A stretch of DNA of 64,000 nt, from the NCBI GenBank assembly GCA_963920575.1, contig OY986969.1, positions 1,622,001-1,686,000 of the forward strand, written 5' to 3'. The first letter of the stretch is position 1; the number at the start of each line of letters is the position of its first letter. The notes below the pieces were generated by a model. The model did no database searches. It was not told the DNA's origin and worked only from the letters and a program-made list of their open reading frames with translations. Positions 47,522-61,500 of this stretch are shown in pieces. The position numbers and the translations under genes are program-made. This stretch comes from Narthecium ossifragum (taxonomy: Eukaryota > Streptophyta > Magnoliopsida > Dioscoreales > Nartheciaceae).

Positions 47522-49951
47522 GGTGATCTTGGCTCCTGTTGCTTATGCTATATTGAACACCTAAACTTGATTTATACTTAATTACACCACCTCTTAATTC
47601 TAGGCCACATGCTAATGGTCTATTCAAAACATTATTTTGCATATACGTCTTTTATATATAATCCAATGCAGAAGACTTGTATTCACTTAGGACTTAGGAT
47701 CAAGCTTCGAAACTTCGATTTCGTATTCACTTAGGACCATTGAGTACTTCTAATTGTACATTTTCATATAATGAAGTGATGTACTTTCACAAAAATCTCA
47801 ATAGTCACCTTTGATCTCATTCCTATTTAAGGGAACAAAGTACTCCTGGTTGCTTTACGCCATCTCATAAACTCACATGCTTAACTTGTTTTGGAAATTT
47901 GTTCTTGCGGTTCCCTTCTGCCCACCCAATTGTACTCACCCGATCAATATATTTGCCCCCTCTCTCTCTCTCTCTTCATGTTTGGTTTTGGGGGAATAAA
48001 TGGTGCTTGTCACCGGGGTGATGACCGGTCAAATCCTTAATTTCGGATTATCTATCCACGGTCAGTAGAAAATTGGGGATTGGGAATTGGTTAAGGTGGG
48101 ATTGAGTTAAGATGTGTTAAGTAATTAATTATATTTTATTTTATTTTTCATGTAAATATGAGTATCAAAATAAATATTTTTATGTTATTACAAGGCGTAT
48201 GCCGCGAATCCATATGACACGGATTCCAAGACACATATGCATGACATAATTAGGTTACGTATCATTATACAAATTGGTATAACGTAAGGGTATAATTAAA
48301 TTAATATAGTTATGGCACGAATCTCGAAACACATTGGTATAAATGTATTTATGTATGAATCTCGAGATGCGTGACACGAATATCAAGGTATATATTATAT
48401 ATTATATTATGTTAAATATATTTTATCTATACATATATAAAATAATCATGAATATATTTAATATATTGCGTAATATAGTGTTATATAATATATATTATAG
48501 TAGTATAAGATTATTATAGTGTATTATATACATTATAATATATTTTTTCGCACAATCTCAATGCATATACACGTTAAAAATTATGATCGAAAATATAAAT
48601 GAAAACCTCAATACTCATAAATTCTTTTTCCCAAAAAAATAAACTATATCGATCCATATTCTACTTTTTACATCTAATGATCTAAACACTGTTTTTCTTA
48701 TCCAAAAGAATTATTACTGATTTATGACTATGTTTTAACCAAACACCACTAGAATAACAGACTGAAAACTTTCTTAACCCGAAATAAATAGTCTATCCCC
48801 GACCAAACTACACCAGATCCAAGATTTCAAAGAAGAAGGTTTAAAAGAAATAGTACATGGGGCGACTAATCATGGGTAGGTGTCCAAATTTTGTGGTCCA
48901 TGCTTAGAATTGGGACCATCAATGAAGAAGTTGGCAGCGTCTAATGGAGTTGCAACATAGTCACACCTATAAAGCACATAGAATCTTCAATGCTAGCAGC
49001 TAATAGAAAACAAGAATGTTTTAGTCCATCCTTTCTTATAATTACCATACTTAGGAATCTCTAAGTGTACTTTACAGTACCTAAAGAAGGGTTTTTTGAT
49101 AGATTAGTGTAATCTTGATTAGAGAGTTTGGACCACATTGAAAGGGTTGGTTCCATGATTTGAACATTCGATCAGAGTATGGGCCACATTGGTGACTAAG
49201 AAACAGGTGTATTGTTTAACCAATGCACGTGAAACTATTTCACATGTTATCAATGTCGTCAAAGATAGGGACCTATCCCTTTTCAAATATCTTTCAATCG
49301 CCCTGTTGCGTGTGAAATGTGGACCTCGAGGCCACGTTTGGCTCCTGCGTCTAGTTTTTTTTTATAATGGGTCTAATACAAAACCTGAATTTAGAAACAT
49401 TAAATGGGAGTTTTCGCTGTTTGATGGGACTCTGAATTCCCAAATTGGAGATGAAAATCTAATGTTATCGCTTCTATCCTTCGCTAATAATAATCATAAT
49501 TTGATTGGATTAATCTTACTAACCCTTGGATTTTGAAATACATTGACAAGTCGTTTCCACCGTCTCACCAATTCTGAAATGGCGTTTTCTACTCTCTATC
49601 TTTTAAGTGTGTTGATTTCTTTTCTCATTTTAGTTAACTTCCTATCATCCATGCCCCTCAAGCCATTGATTGACAAGCCTCATCCTCCCAATTTTTCTTT
49701 CTTTTCTGCGGCTAATCCATCCATACTTATTCTGAATTTGTGGACACGAATGTGAAGAAGGCAGAGGCTTTGGCAAGAGACGGGTATGTCTTCGATCGTC
49801 AATGATTTAATCGTGTGTGTGTAACGTAAATGGTTTTGACCATATACACAACATCGCTCTTTTGATTAAATCTTTTTTAGTTGTCAGCAATGTCATTAAT
49901 CTTTGTCATCATTTTTTGTCCCATGGATATATGAGATTATAAATTCGAGCT
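47522..49951. other. Intergenic, no gene recognised
   Basis: Mostly AT-rich. 'aggccacgtttggctcc' near 49329 resembles a MITE terminus (compare 8720), but no partner end was found. The frame at 49189-49536 has no recognisable domain. Confidence 0.5.
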
Positions 49952-51350
49952 TTGGTATCAATGACTTATTCAATAAATAATATTATCATGATCGGGTTCT
50001 GCCACCTCCCTACTTGGCAGTGTGCGCTGCGAATGGGTTGTGCACCAAAGCTATTGTCGTCTGAGAACTCACTATGGAGACAAGTGGTATTTGCCGAGTA
50101 TAGATGGAGGAATATATTGCCACCAAACATACCTTTCGCTCTAGCGTCCCTCGCTTGGCGCGGAATCTGCAAGGTTGTCTAGGATATCTGCTCATCTACG
50201 TTTTGGTCACCTGGAAGATTCAGCAAGGTTTCTGTTTTTCAGGACTGGTGGATTCTCGATTTGCCAATTAATAAAAAGCCAACTTTCTTCAACATTAACC
50301 GATACTCCTATGATATGACTATTGGGAAATTGATCGGCAATAATGACTATTGGGAAATCGATCGGCAATAATGACAATTGGAGGAGCCGCTTGATCAGGA
50401 GGCTCTTCCCGGAAAGCATGTCCTCACAAATTATAGGAATGCCAATCCCATCGAACAATCGAGATGATCTTGCGAAGTGGACTGATGCCGCCAGTGGTAA
50501 GTTCTCCTCCAAATATGCATACTTATAGCTTTACTCTACCTCCAAGCTAAATCGGATATGCTCTTCTAATCTGGTTCGCTGGGACGGTATCTAGAGAGGG
50601 CCCTTTGGGCCGATGGTGAAGAATATTCTCTGACGCATGATGTATGGGAAAATTAGGAGATCATTAATTCAGAATTCTACTCTATTAGGAGATCATTCAA
50701 AAATCGACTCAAATGGAAGAGGCTGCTATACAGAAATCCAGAATTGGCTATGGTCTCTATCATATCTAGAAGACGGGAAACAAGTGGACGTTCGACGATG
50801 ATGGATCATCTCCCCTCGCCACGGCTAAATCTGTGAGTTGGCTGGTAAGGGAATGGAGATTGAAAGCCAAGGGTAGAGCGTGTATTTGGTCCCCCCGAAG
50901 CAGGTTGTTCACGGTCCGCACAGATGCTGGTATTAGCCGAGATGGGGGAGTCGGCCTAGGAGCTATGGGAATCGATGAGCAAGGGATAATTGTATGGATG
51001 GCGGCTTCTCTGGCCCCTACCTGTGATGTATTTGATGCAGAGTTGGCGGCGTTCCGATTTGGGTTTAAGATTGCATGGGATTTGGGTGTTAGGAAAGCTA
51101 TGTTTGGATTAGACTCCCACGATGTCGTCGACTGTCTCAGTGGTAGGAGAAGATAGCCAGGACGTAATTGACCTAGTGCTCAGGGTATTTTTGGTGAAAC
51201 CGTGTTGTTTGCGGAGATACCTTTTGTCTATATCTCGAGGGACTCTAACGGGGTCGCGGATGCTCTGACCAAAATTGGGTTGGGTAGTTCGACCACCCTT
51301 CTCTGGACTGTGGAATATGCCACCGTGCCCCATGTGGATCTCCCCTCTCC
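49952..51350 (+). pseudogene. Decayed LINE remnant, zf-RVT to RNase H
   Basis: Several plus-strand frames, broken by stops and frameshifts, follow the order of a plant LINE C-terminus. First comes SLWRQVVFAEYRWRN (post-RT region), then WTDAASGKFSSKYAY. An RNase H domain follows, with VRTDAGISRDGGVGLGAMG, FDAELAAFRFGFKIAWDLG and GLDSHDVVDCLSG, then in another frame VYISRDSNGVADALTKIG. No poly-A or target duplication was identified. It is more decayed than, and distinct in sequence from, the LINE at 29-33 kb. A short tandem duplication (about 28 bp) lies at 50317-50372. Confidence 0.8.
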
Positions 51351-52589
51351 CCTGTAGCTTTTTATTTCACCTTCTTTTTATGCTTTTGTAAGCCCCATGG
51401 CTAATCTTGTCAAAATAAATAAATTATTAGGACCCGTTTGAATTGAGGGTAAACATGCATAAACTTTATGCATCCAAACAATTTTTTTTTAAATCTTACA
51501 TAACTATTTTTGATGCATATATAATTTTTACTTTATCCACCGCCCAAGTTTATCCTTTCGCAGTTCAAATGAAACCCCTCTCGTAGGAAGCATGCGTAAG
51601 TCGCAAGCCAGCTTGAAAACAAAATCGAGCCAAAAACAAGATTATAGTTTCCGGTTCTAATAAATGAGCTGGCGCTCCATTCGAAGTCGAACTAGTAAAC
51701 TATGATTTGGGACCGGAGGTTTTACTTTGCGTTAATATCATATTCATATAACCCTCCAAAAAATAATAAAATATCACAAAAGCTCCCACATATGATATGT
51801 GACCACATATCATATACCTCATAAAACGTACGGGTCATTTCCATATAAGTCCTTTGGTCTGATTAATAACTCAACCATGATGGAAATATATGGTTAAATT
51901 ATCAAGTGATTAAGATGCTCTTGGATATTAAGACGTGATCTATATAATGCATAGGTGCTTCTATTATAACTAGTGGAAACATGTTTTTTTTTTAAATAAA
52001 AAAAAAAACTAGTGGAAACATGTTACGATAGGACCTAGAAAGATCATCATGTGAACCACGGATAAGAAATTATAATGGCAATTTGCATCTCAATTAAGGT
52101 TTATTTAAACATGACAAGTTGTTTGCTAATTTTAGAATAATTTTTATGCAATGAGGGACGGACAAGTGGCGGCTGTGGAGCCAAGCATCCAAATCCTTTT
52201 ATTAGAGTTTAGAGACATCATTAAATTTTTAAAAAAATGGTTGAAATTTGTACCTTGAGACAAGCTCATAGTTAAAAATTAAATTAAATTTACTCTAGTA
52301 AAGTTTTATTAAGATCACAGAGAAAATAAAGAGAGCATGTTGTGTGAATCCTTAAAAAGGATGTGATCAAAACGGATCTGGCAACATGGGTAAACAAACT
52401 CGGCGCGCCCGCCCCGCCCGCAACATGGGTGGGACAATGTTCACACTCTGTTGGTGTTGGTGGGACCCATGTCAGATTGAGGAAATGAGTGGTGTCTCCA
52501 GAGCAGCAGCCAATCACATTTCCACCGGCGGATTATATTCCCAAAAAAAAAAAAACTCCCCCCATGCCCCCCCCCACGGCCCTTCAGGC
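51351..52589. other. Intergenic, no gene recognised
   Basis: AT-rich. 'aggacccgtttgaattgagg' at 51430 looks like one end of a MITE. No conserved reading frame. Confidence 0.5.
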
Positions 52590-52979
52590 CTTAGTTTGAT
52601 TTTGGGATATGAAATCCCTATCCCGATTAAACTCATTTTATCCCTGCATTACAGCCAAGCGTCATCTAATCCTCACTTTTATTCTCATTCATATCTCTAT
52701 TTTATCCCTACTTTCTAACCAATCATTACTACATTTTCTCTTATTTTCAACCAATCACATCAACTTTATTTTTACTTTTTCACTTTTCAATCAATCATTA
52801 CTTCATTATCTCTACTTTTCAACCAATCACATCAACTTTATTCATACTTTTTCAACCAAACATTACTAATTTATCACTACTTTTTAATAAAATATCATAC
52901 ATATCCCACTACTTATCCCGGATACCAATTCCCATCCCCTCTAATCCCGAGATAGATTATCCCGCAACCAAACGCACCC
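52590..52979. mobile_element. MITE, copy B of a repeated family
   Basis: Shares ordered blocks with 46995-47293. The right end is GCAACCAAACGCACCC; the left end region reads 'ttagtttgattttgggat'. Internally, 'tcaaccaatcacatcaactttatt' is duplicated, which accounts for the greater length of this copy. Confidence 0.6.
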
Positions 52980-53160
52980 TTAATCTTCTATTCTCTATTT
53001 ATTTTATTATATAGATATTTTATTTATATTATGTTTATATCTAACATTAAATAAGAAGGTCAGAGAAAATTCTTCTTGTTTTTTTTTTCATTTTCCCCGA
53101 TCCCTCGGAGGAAAAGTTCACTTTTTTATTATTATAATAATTTCCTTACTACAAGGTTTA

Positions 53161-53420
53161 TTGGCCCAAAGCACACTTCATTGGCCCACGTGGCTTCTCT
53201 CCGGCCGTGGAAACCCGTGGTGGACTCAGGGCCGTCGGACGCCACCACGGACACGTGCCGGGATCCGGACGGGCCATGGGAGGAATATTCGGCACACCAT
53301 TGGTGGGATCTCGGGAAGGAGCGGCCGTCGTATGCGCCGCGCTGTTGTCGGGGCATGTGCTAGCAGGAACTCGAATATGGTGCTCCCCCGGGAGGCGTTT
53401 AGATTAATGTGGCCAGGCTA
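53161..53420. other. GC-rich island with promoter-like motifs
   Basis: A sharp GC-rich patch in AT-rich DNA containing ttggccca/tggcccacgtgg and acacgtg motifs. TGGGCC and ACGTG cores are common in plant promoters. The open frames across it on both strands show no known domain. It could be the promoter of a gene whose body is missing or beyond the gap, or a transposon end. Confidence 0.35.
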
Positions 53421-54225
53421 GTGGGGACAAAGGAGAGTGGGAACCTTAAGGTAGAGGTTTGGGATTCGGCTTGTCGTTTTTGGACGGACTGGGTTAATTG
53501 AAGGGGTTGCTTTCGGCGTTTATTGTCCACGATTCCAGAGGTGGGGTGGGGGGGCCAGCATATCTGTGTGAAAAATAATGGAAAATATATTTTTCGGAAA
53601 ATTGGTGTTGGAGACTTTATTTGCTGTATAGTCTCCTTAAAAGATTTTAAGCTATTTAGTCCCCTTTTGAACAGCTGTACTTTTTTATCTCTAGAATACC
53701 CTTTATGTATTTTTTTAAATGAGAGATGGATGAATAGTTTTGAATTAGGTGGTTGGCATTAAATGGAGTGGTTGGGAATATATACACATATTCCCAATAC
53801 ATGGAAGGCATGAATGCATCCACTTTATGGCTGGATGCATGCATTAATGGGGGCATTAATAGAAAAAACGAAAATACTGGAAAATAGATGGAAAATACCA
53901 GAAAATAGGAAAATTATGGGAAAAAAATGAGAAAAAATGGTAGAAAAGTATAAAAAATACCGGAAAATATAAAAAAAATTTGGAATTTTTTTTGGAGCAG
54001 CCATTAACGGTAAAAACGGAAATTACTGAAAAGTAGAAAAAATTAATGGGAAATAGGAAAATATGCGAAAAAAATGGAAAAATGGCATAAAAGTAGGGAA
54101 AATTAATGGAATATAGAAATTTTTTGCGGAATTTTTTTTAAAGTAATTACTAAATATTGGGAAGTGATTACCAAATATTGGGATGTGACTACAAAATAAT
54201 GAAAGTGATTACCAAATATTGGGAA
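53421..54225. other. A-rich low-complexity DNA
   Basis: Degenerate repeats of 'ggaaaat' type ('actggaaaatagatggaaaatacc') at 53860-54130 lead into the minisatellite. No gene. Confidence 0.6.
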
Positions 54226-55302
54226 GTAATTACCAATTTATGGGAAGTAACTACAAATATTGGTAGTTACTTCCCAGTTTTCCTACCTTTTTTGGGATAG
54301 TAACTACAAATTATGGAAAAGTAACTACAATTATGGGAAGTAACTACAAATATTGGTAGTTACTTCCCAGTTGTCCTACCTTTTTTCTGCGATAAAAACT
54401 ACAAATTATGGAAAAGTAACTACAATTATGAGAAGTAACTACAAATATTGGTAGTTACTTCCCAGTTTTCCTACCTTTTTTATGCGATAGTAACTACAAA
54501 TTATGAAAAGTAACTACAATTATGGGAAGTAACTACAAATATTGGTAGTTACTTCCCAGTTTTCATACCTTTTTTCTGCGTTAGTAACTTCAAATTATGG
54601 AAAAGTAACTACAATTATGGGAAGTAACTACAAATATTGGTAGTTACTTCCCAGTTGTCCTACCTTTTTTCTGCGATAGTAACTACAAATTATGGAAAAG
54701 TAACTACAATTATGAGAAGTAACTACAAATATTGGTAGTTACTTCCCAGTTTTCCTACCTTTTTTATGCGATAGTAACTATAAATTATTGAAAAGTAACT
54801 ACAATTATGGGAAGTAACTACAAATATTGGTAGTTACTTTCCAGTTTTCCTACCTTTTTTATGCGATAGTAACTACAAATTATGGAAAGTAACTACAATT
54901 ATGGGAAGTAACTACAAATATTGGTAGTTACTTCCCAGTTTTCCTACCTTTTTTCTGCGATAGTAACTACAAATTATGGAAAGTAACTACAATTATGGGA
55001 AGTAACTACAAATATTGGTAGTTACTTCCCAGTTTTCCTACCTTTTTTCTGCGTTAGTAACTTCAAATTATGGGGAAGTAACTACAATTATGGGAAGTAA
55101 CTACAAATATTGGTAGTTACTTCCCAGTTTTTCTACATTTTTTCTCCGATAGTAACTACAAATTATGGGGAAGTAACTACAATTATGGGAAGTAACTACA
55201 AATATTGGTAGTTACTTCCCAGTTTTTCTACATTTTTTCTCCGTTACTAACTACAAATTATGGAAAAGTAACTACAATTATGGGAAGTAACTACAAATAT
55301 TG
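54226..55302. repeat. 95-bp palindromic minisatellite
   Basis: 'tggtagttac' recurs at 54261, 54354, 54449, 54543, 54638, 54733, 54828, 54922, 55016, 55111 and 55206: eleven copies with a 93-95 bp period and high identity. Each unit contains a perfect 13-bp inverted repeat, gggaagtaactac ... gtagttacttccc, around an 8-base loop aaatattg. A twelfth copy is cut by the N gap exactly in this loop. Confidence 0.97.
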
Positions 55303-55502
55303 NNNNNNNNNNNNNNNNNNNNNNNNNNNNNNNNNNNNNNNNNNNNNNNNNNNNNNNNNNNNNNNNNNNNNNNNNNNNNNNNNNNNNNNNNNNNNNNNNN
55401 NNNNNNNNNNNNNNNNNNNNNNNNNNNNNNNNNNNNNNNNNNNNNNNNNNNNNNNNNNNNNNNNNNNNNNNNNNNNNNNNNNNNNNNNNNNNNNNNNNNN
55501 NN
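55303..55502. other. Assembly gap, 200 N
   Basis: 200 consecutive N, a round number suggesting a placeholder rather than a measured size. The left side is minisatellite. The right side is the middle of a POLD1 exon. Confidence 0.97.
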
Positions 55503-58500
55503 GTTGCAATAGGCTTCTCATAAAATCCTGCCTTTGCTTCCAAAACCTGTGAGACCAAAAAAGTTATTAGTCCATGGGCATTGGTTTGATTCTTATGCAC
55601 CAAAGTGTTCCTCAAGAATTACTGAAACTTCGAAAACAAATCAAATTACCAAGAGAGCACAGGACCAAGGTGTGTCGAGATATGTCTTACACCATTACTC
55701 ACAAGCTTATTAGAGAGCAGAATTAATTATGTTCAAAATTAGAAGGTCCAAGGGCTTTATTGCCCTTAATAAGAAAAGATCCTGAAAATCATGAAATTGC
55801 AAGTTATCTTATAGCCAAGAATTCCAAATTCATGATTTTGCTTATTTATTGGAGAGGCATGAAAATCGAATTCACCAAAGTCAAGTCAAGTCAGCCAATT
55901 TGCATAATCAACATCAGTATTAAGAAAGAAGAAACAGTGCTTTCCACAACGAGCATTCTAAGGAGAATAAGTGACAATTCTTGGATAAGAAAGACGCAAA
56001 TAATTTAGGTAGAGGACGCAGTTTGCATGCAAATGTGTAAACATTTCTAACATACAGGAGACTAGAGAATAGCCACGCACACTCGTATCTATAATTCACC
56101 ATAACCACATACTGATTTTTTAAATTATATTGCAAAATGTAATAAAAAATAAACAAGATAAAATTTCCACCATAACTATTTTTGTAATATGGCAACTCTA
56201 AACACTTTAGATTAATTGCCCAGGAATGATTGATCTAAGTGGCAATTTCAAACTTCAGTTGATACTGCCTATTAAGCAAGCAAAAGATTCCAGACTCCAA
56301 TTCAGCAGAGCTCAGGATGATACTGTGCAGATACACTTTGTGTCCACATCTTTAATATCATCCTAGTACCCATCCTTCTCAGGTTGCTTCCAAAGATATA
56401 ACACCCCAGTATTAGTTAGCCATTGAATACACACATCATGTATGGTTATAGTAGGTTTACACCATAATGGTCAGACCATTCTCTTAAAGCACTAGACATA
56501 AATGCAGAATTCCTTATACCGTACAAATTAGAGAACAAAACGATATGAAGTCCTGCCATCGGTAGTAAATTGCCGCATTTAGGATCAGTCGGTGCTTATT
56601 GTCAGCCAAAATGCATAGTGGAAGAGAATAACAAGTACCAATATTTAGTCCTGTGACGACAACCATATTATAATCATGAGATGACGATTAAAATCCTAGA
56701 ATCTAGCTTAGAATCCCCTATAGGATTAACTTCAAGCAATAGCCCAAGACATAGGAGCAAATAAAGAAACAAAGCAACATCAAAATAGTCCTAATCTGTT
56801 CAGATATGATCGAAACATGCTCAAAATTAAGCTCCCTAAGTTAATGATGTCTATGAGATATCAGTTCGGCTAATACCCAATTAACTCAATTATTAAATGC
56901 AACCAGGTCATCTCGAACTTACAGTTGCACCCTCGAAAGTGTCTTGTCCAGATCCCTGCCCTTTTATATTTGGAATAACGAGTTTCCTCTGTTTTGCTTT
57001 CCTGAGAAGTTGAGAGAGTACCTATGAAACAATAAAACAAAATTATCCTTTGAGTCTTTTCCTGAATGCAAAGCATCACCAGATGTATTCAAGATAACAC
57101 CTTGATGCTCTGCCCTTTTGCAAGTAGAAACGAGATAGGGACGCCAGTGACACGAGCCATTTCCACATAGTTGTAGATGAGCATCAATTTGTCTAAAAGC
57201 CTTTGTGGAAGATAAGCATCCTGGAATTTAATTCAGATGATTGCAAAGGAGATATAAGATGGTGGAAATCCAAGTTGTTATAGTTAGTAGCAATTTCAAA
57301 CTTTCAGTGTGCCATTGCAATCTTAAAAAGGCATGAACATGATTTGCAGACCTTCAAGCAATATACAGCAAGCCGCCTTCTTGTTTCTGAGTTTCCATTT
57401 TGGAGATCAGATATTATTGAATGGTGAACATCCTCTTTCTGCTCTCAAGGGACAAAATGTAAGCAATAAAATCAGAGCTTTACAAGACCGTCTAATATGG
57501 TTTGGGTGATTGGATAAAATTTTGAACTACAATTCAGTGTTCCTTTAACATAAGCTCTTTGGATTACTTCAAACAACAAACACATGCAAATTCAACTAGT
57601 CTTCAGTGTTGTCAATATTTACTGTGAATTATAACATATTCCGCAGATGTTGATGCGACATAAACAGTTAATAAAATGGACGTAGATCAAAACGATGCTA
57701 ATTATTGGTGGGTATCAAATATATCTTCGTATTTCTGCCGCCTCTTCTATGAATAACTTCGACATAAATTTTGGCATTCACATGGCCTATGTCCTATTAG
57801 CTTCTACACCAATCTTCAACTTTCTAAATCACACCCTTCTTTTGGCAGAACTCCTCAATCAAATCCTTGATCAAGGCAAAATGAACATCAAAAGCTAATA
57901 GATATAGGAAACCGTGCTTTATTGAGGACATGCAAACACCAAAAAAGGTGTTATCAAGTAACAACTTGCATCCACTTATGTTAAAAAAAAGGGTCTATGT
58001 AGTTTCAGCATGTGAAGATGATGCATTTGTGCAGGCAGGGGCCAAACCAGAGGTCTACTCAAGCCAGGCCAAGATATCCAAATACTAGGCCCAGGCTAGC
58101 CCCTAGTGCAACAGAAGCCTGAAACATTGGGCCTAAGTCCAGTGAGACTACAAATACACCCAGCTCTAGTGGGAGGCCTAGGGTGGAATATGTAAAAGCA
58201 ATTTCCCTACCAGGATTCAAGCATTTTGAAGCCTGAGCTTTAGATCCAATTCAGGTCTTCAGACCCAAAAAACAGGGTCATCCAGGGTTTTATAAAACCG
58301 GAGCCTAGGGCCAGTTCCATTCATCGCCAGAAGTAGTCTGAAGTCGCTAGCTACTAGTGATTTAACTTAATCCTTTGAAAGATTTCAATAGTCACATTTC
58401 TTAGCCGAGCACTACTAAAGGACAAAACTTAGTGTACCTATCTAATCGAAGGGAAAGAAGAAACTTACTTGCTCCCCAAGAAAGTGGGCAGACACCGAAT

Positions 58501-61500
58501 TTAAGGAGTATGAACTAAGCTTGTAATCCCTTCCCAAAGCCTGCAGATAGTTCTTATGTAGTTGGTCGAGCATCTTATAGATTTCAAGGACTTAACCTTC
58601 AAAGGTTTAAACATGATCAAGAAGATAAGATATACTGATCATACCTGTAGCAGATCAAACTGAACCCTTCCGTCGATAGTTACTACTTTACTTTCCCTCG
58701 TTCCATACTGTCTGCATGAATCAACATCACTAGTAAGTAAGTATTTACAATGGGCTTTAATAACACACTATCAATCAGAGAAAACACATCAAGTTCTATT
58801 GTATGATGAAAACATCATGAACTACATACATAAACATAAAATCCACGGGAGCCTTTCAAACCATTGATTGGAACTCTAAAGCAAAAATGTTTGAGATACC
58901 TAAAGCTAAGAGATGCTTAAGAAGGTGAGACATGCAAGACGTGTGGGGACCCGCCAGTGTAGGCTACAATAGCACATACTCAATGACCTTCAAGAGAAAT
59001 TATAGCACAAAAAAAAACTTTCAAGACGCCATTTTCTTCACTACTCTCTCAAGTCTCAACTGTCATTTCCTAACCAGATTTGACTTCACTGATGAATGAT
59101 AATAACATATCCATGGAGACAACTAAGTGCCTAATTTACATGAAAAGATCCAGAACCTCTATGTACACTATCCTAGTTACCCATGGATGCAAGCATGCAT
59201 GCCCGTCTGCTATTCAAAATATCGGATGCCGAGCAATAAACCTTACTGACTAGATAAATACTGAATAGGAGTCTCAAGGATTGTCACGCCGGTGGTACAC
59301 GCCGAGCCGACAACCTGCCAGCACGGTACTGGGAAGAAAAATAGAATGAGTGGTTTCTTGCAACCATTCATAGAAGAAGAAGGAGAACAGGGAGATTCGA
59401 TGGAGAATCATAGTTTACATACCTGGCACTAGCCAAAAATAAGAAAAAAAAGGATGCAACAATGATGATTTCTCAAAGAAAAATTGACAAATATGTCAAT
59501 GGGAAGAATGAGTGACCCTAGTAGAATAAAAATCAAGCAGTTGTAAAACAAGAAGGTAAAAACAGAAACAGGTACCAAAGTAGCAAGAAAACAAGACTTG
59601 GATAAAGTGACCTATAAAGGAAAGGTAACATGCGAAAGTGGAACTGAATCCATTGTTAAAGCTTGGATACTTAAGTTATGAGGTTGGCAATAGAAAGATT
59701 CTGAGGTATTATTTGTAAGCATCGAGCACAAGGGAACAAGGAAATTGACGATTTTATAAAAAAAAAAACAGTCATGGTGCATGCACTCAAAGATAAATAT
59801 TAAAAAGCAATGCAATTCGCATAATATTGACAAAATCAAGTCTCTCAAGGGATGTCGAAACTAGCCAAAAGCTCAAAGCCACCCCAAGCCCGACCCGGAG
59901 CGATCAGGGTTGAACCCGACCAATCCTGGACTTGGCCCGATCAGGTCTAAGCCTGATAGTTTTGGTTCACGGTTTGGGCCATGCCCCTTGAAGCCCCGAC
60001 AGACCGCAGAACCTGGCCTTAAAACCAGCAAAAAATGCCAGCTAGAAGCCCTGTTGAATGTCGCTGTGTATTGGCACGTTTGGACAGGCCAATGGTGAAA
60101 GAATAGAGTGCTGGAGATCAAGCCAGGCCTAGTCTGGGCCAAGACCACCAGCCCCCAACAGTTACAATGGCCGAACATGACCATTTTGTGACTAGAATGG
60201 CAAATGCAAACAAAATTCAAGGGTATTTGGATCATTTGCTGCCCTAAGCTCTCCTTATAAATAGGGTTCAGAAGTTTCTTCAAAATTCATCCTTTCCTTA
60301 TACCAAATACCCCCGTTTAATTCTCTTTTAATCTTATGACAGGCTACCTTAAATCATGTTTACAAGCTTTAATGGTGCCTCAAAACTCAATGAATTTCAA
60401 GGAAGCACCGAAGTAGTCAAGCTAATCACCGAGATCCTCTCCTCCTCTCTAATGTCTAGTCTATGATGCCCGGTGTTTCCTCTAATGACTTATCCTTCTC
60501 TTGAAATTACTTTATTCACAGTGAAAATGAGACGGAAAACACCCACCAAGAGGAAAATATCTATATAACCTCTTTTCGTGAAGATGCTCTGCATCTCTGG
60601 CTTTCCATGCCACTAAGAAAAGGACAAATCCGGAAATATGGAACCTTTTGAGAAAATTGACTTAGCATTCGGAAGGGATCATTACTGATATAAGGTCAAT
60701 GTAGCCTTTGCAAGGCATATACCACCGCATTCAAACATGGAGCTAGTCACGGCCATATGAATGTTTCCAATTGCCGCAGCAAAGGCGAAACACAGAGAAC
60801 CATGAATGCTTAGTACTTTGGAAAACTAAAATTACATAGCTAGATTTCTAAAAAATTGCCTTTCATTACTCAGATTTTTAAAGATTTCCCTGCCTTGCAA
60901 GAATGAAATTTATTTTGATTTTCCAAAATCTACATCTGCGCAATATATTTGACTATTTAAACCAGCTTTTCTACTGGTCATTTGCATCTCCACAAATCTT
61001 TTCAGCTTTGACAAGAATCTAACATGGACAAACTGGAGAATCATGTCCTGAGGATTCATACGAGAAGCATGGTCCAGAGTTCCAATCTGACCTAAGCAAA
61101 ACCAAGGCAACTTCATGCCAAGTCTGACTCTAGCAGACTCATTTGGATCCACAACAAGATAAATATGAAAAAGGAAGATGGCATGGAAGAGCCAACAACT
61201 GCCAGAGTCGCCAAACAAAAGATATCAGAATAATAATAATGTACGCAATCGAGTCTTAACAGTTGCCAGTTGCCATCATAGAGGACAGGAAGTTACCTGG
61301 AGGAGAAAGTTGCATCACGAACACGTACACGACTATTTCTGACGCGGCCTATGAATGGAAACTCAGCTATTTTAAGGGCTTCAGCTCTCTACAAAATTAG
61401 CAGGTGCCTATTGTCAAATCTTCAACAGCACTAAGGAGAACCAGCTTCCATCGTTCCAATGCTGATAATTTTTAAAGGAGTTTATCATTACCTCAATAAG

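Noticed and set aside
53076..53421. Overlapping 66-95 codon frames in the GC-rich island
   Set aside because: Several frames on both strands are open because of base composition. None shows a domain.
55205..55615. Open frames spanning the N block
   Set aside because: They are produced by translating unknown bases and carry no information.
57695..57898. 67-codon open frame on plus in a POLD1 intron
   Set aside because: No conserved features; opposite strand to the host gene and flanked by ordinary intron sequence.
59873..60283. 136-codon open frame on minus
   Set aside because: It runs across a GC-richer intronic repeat in POLD1, and its low-complexity composition has no family resemblance.
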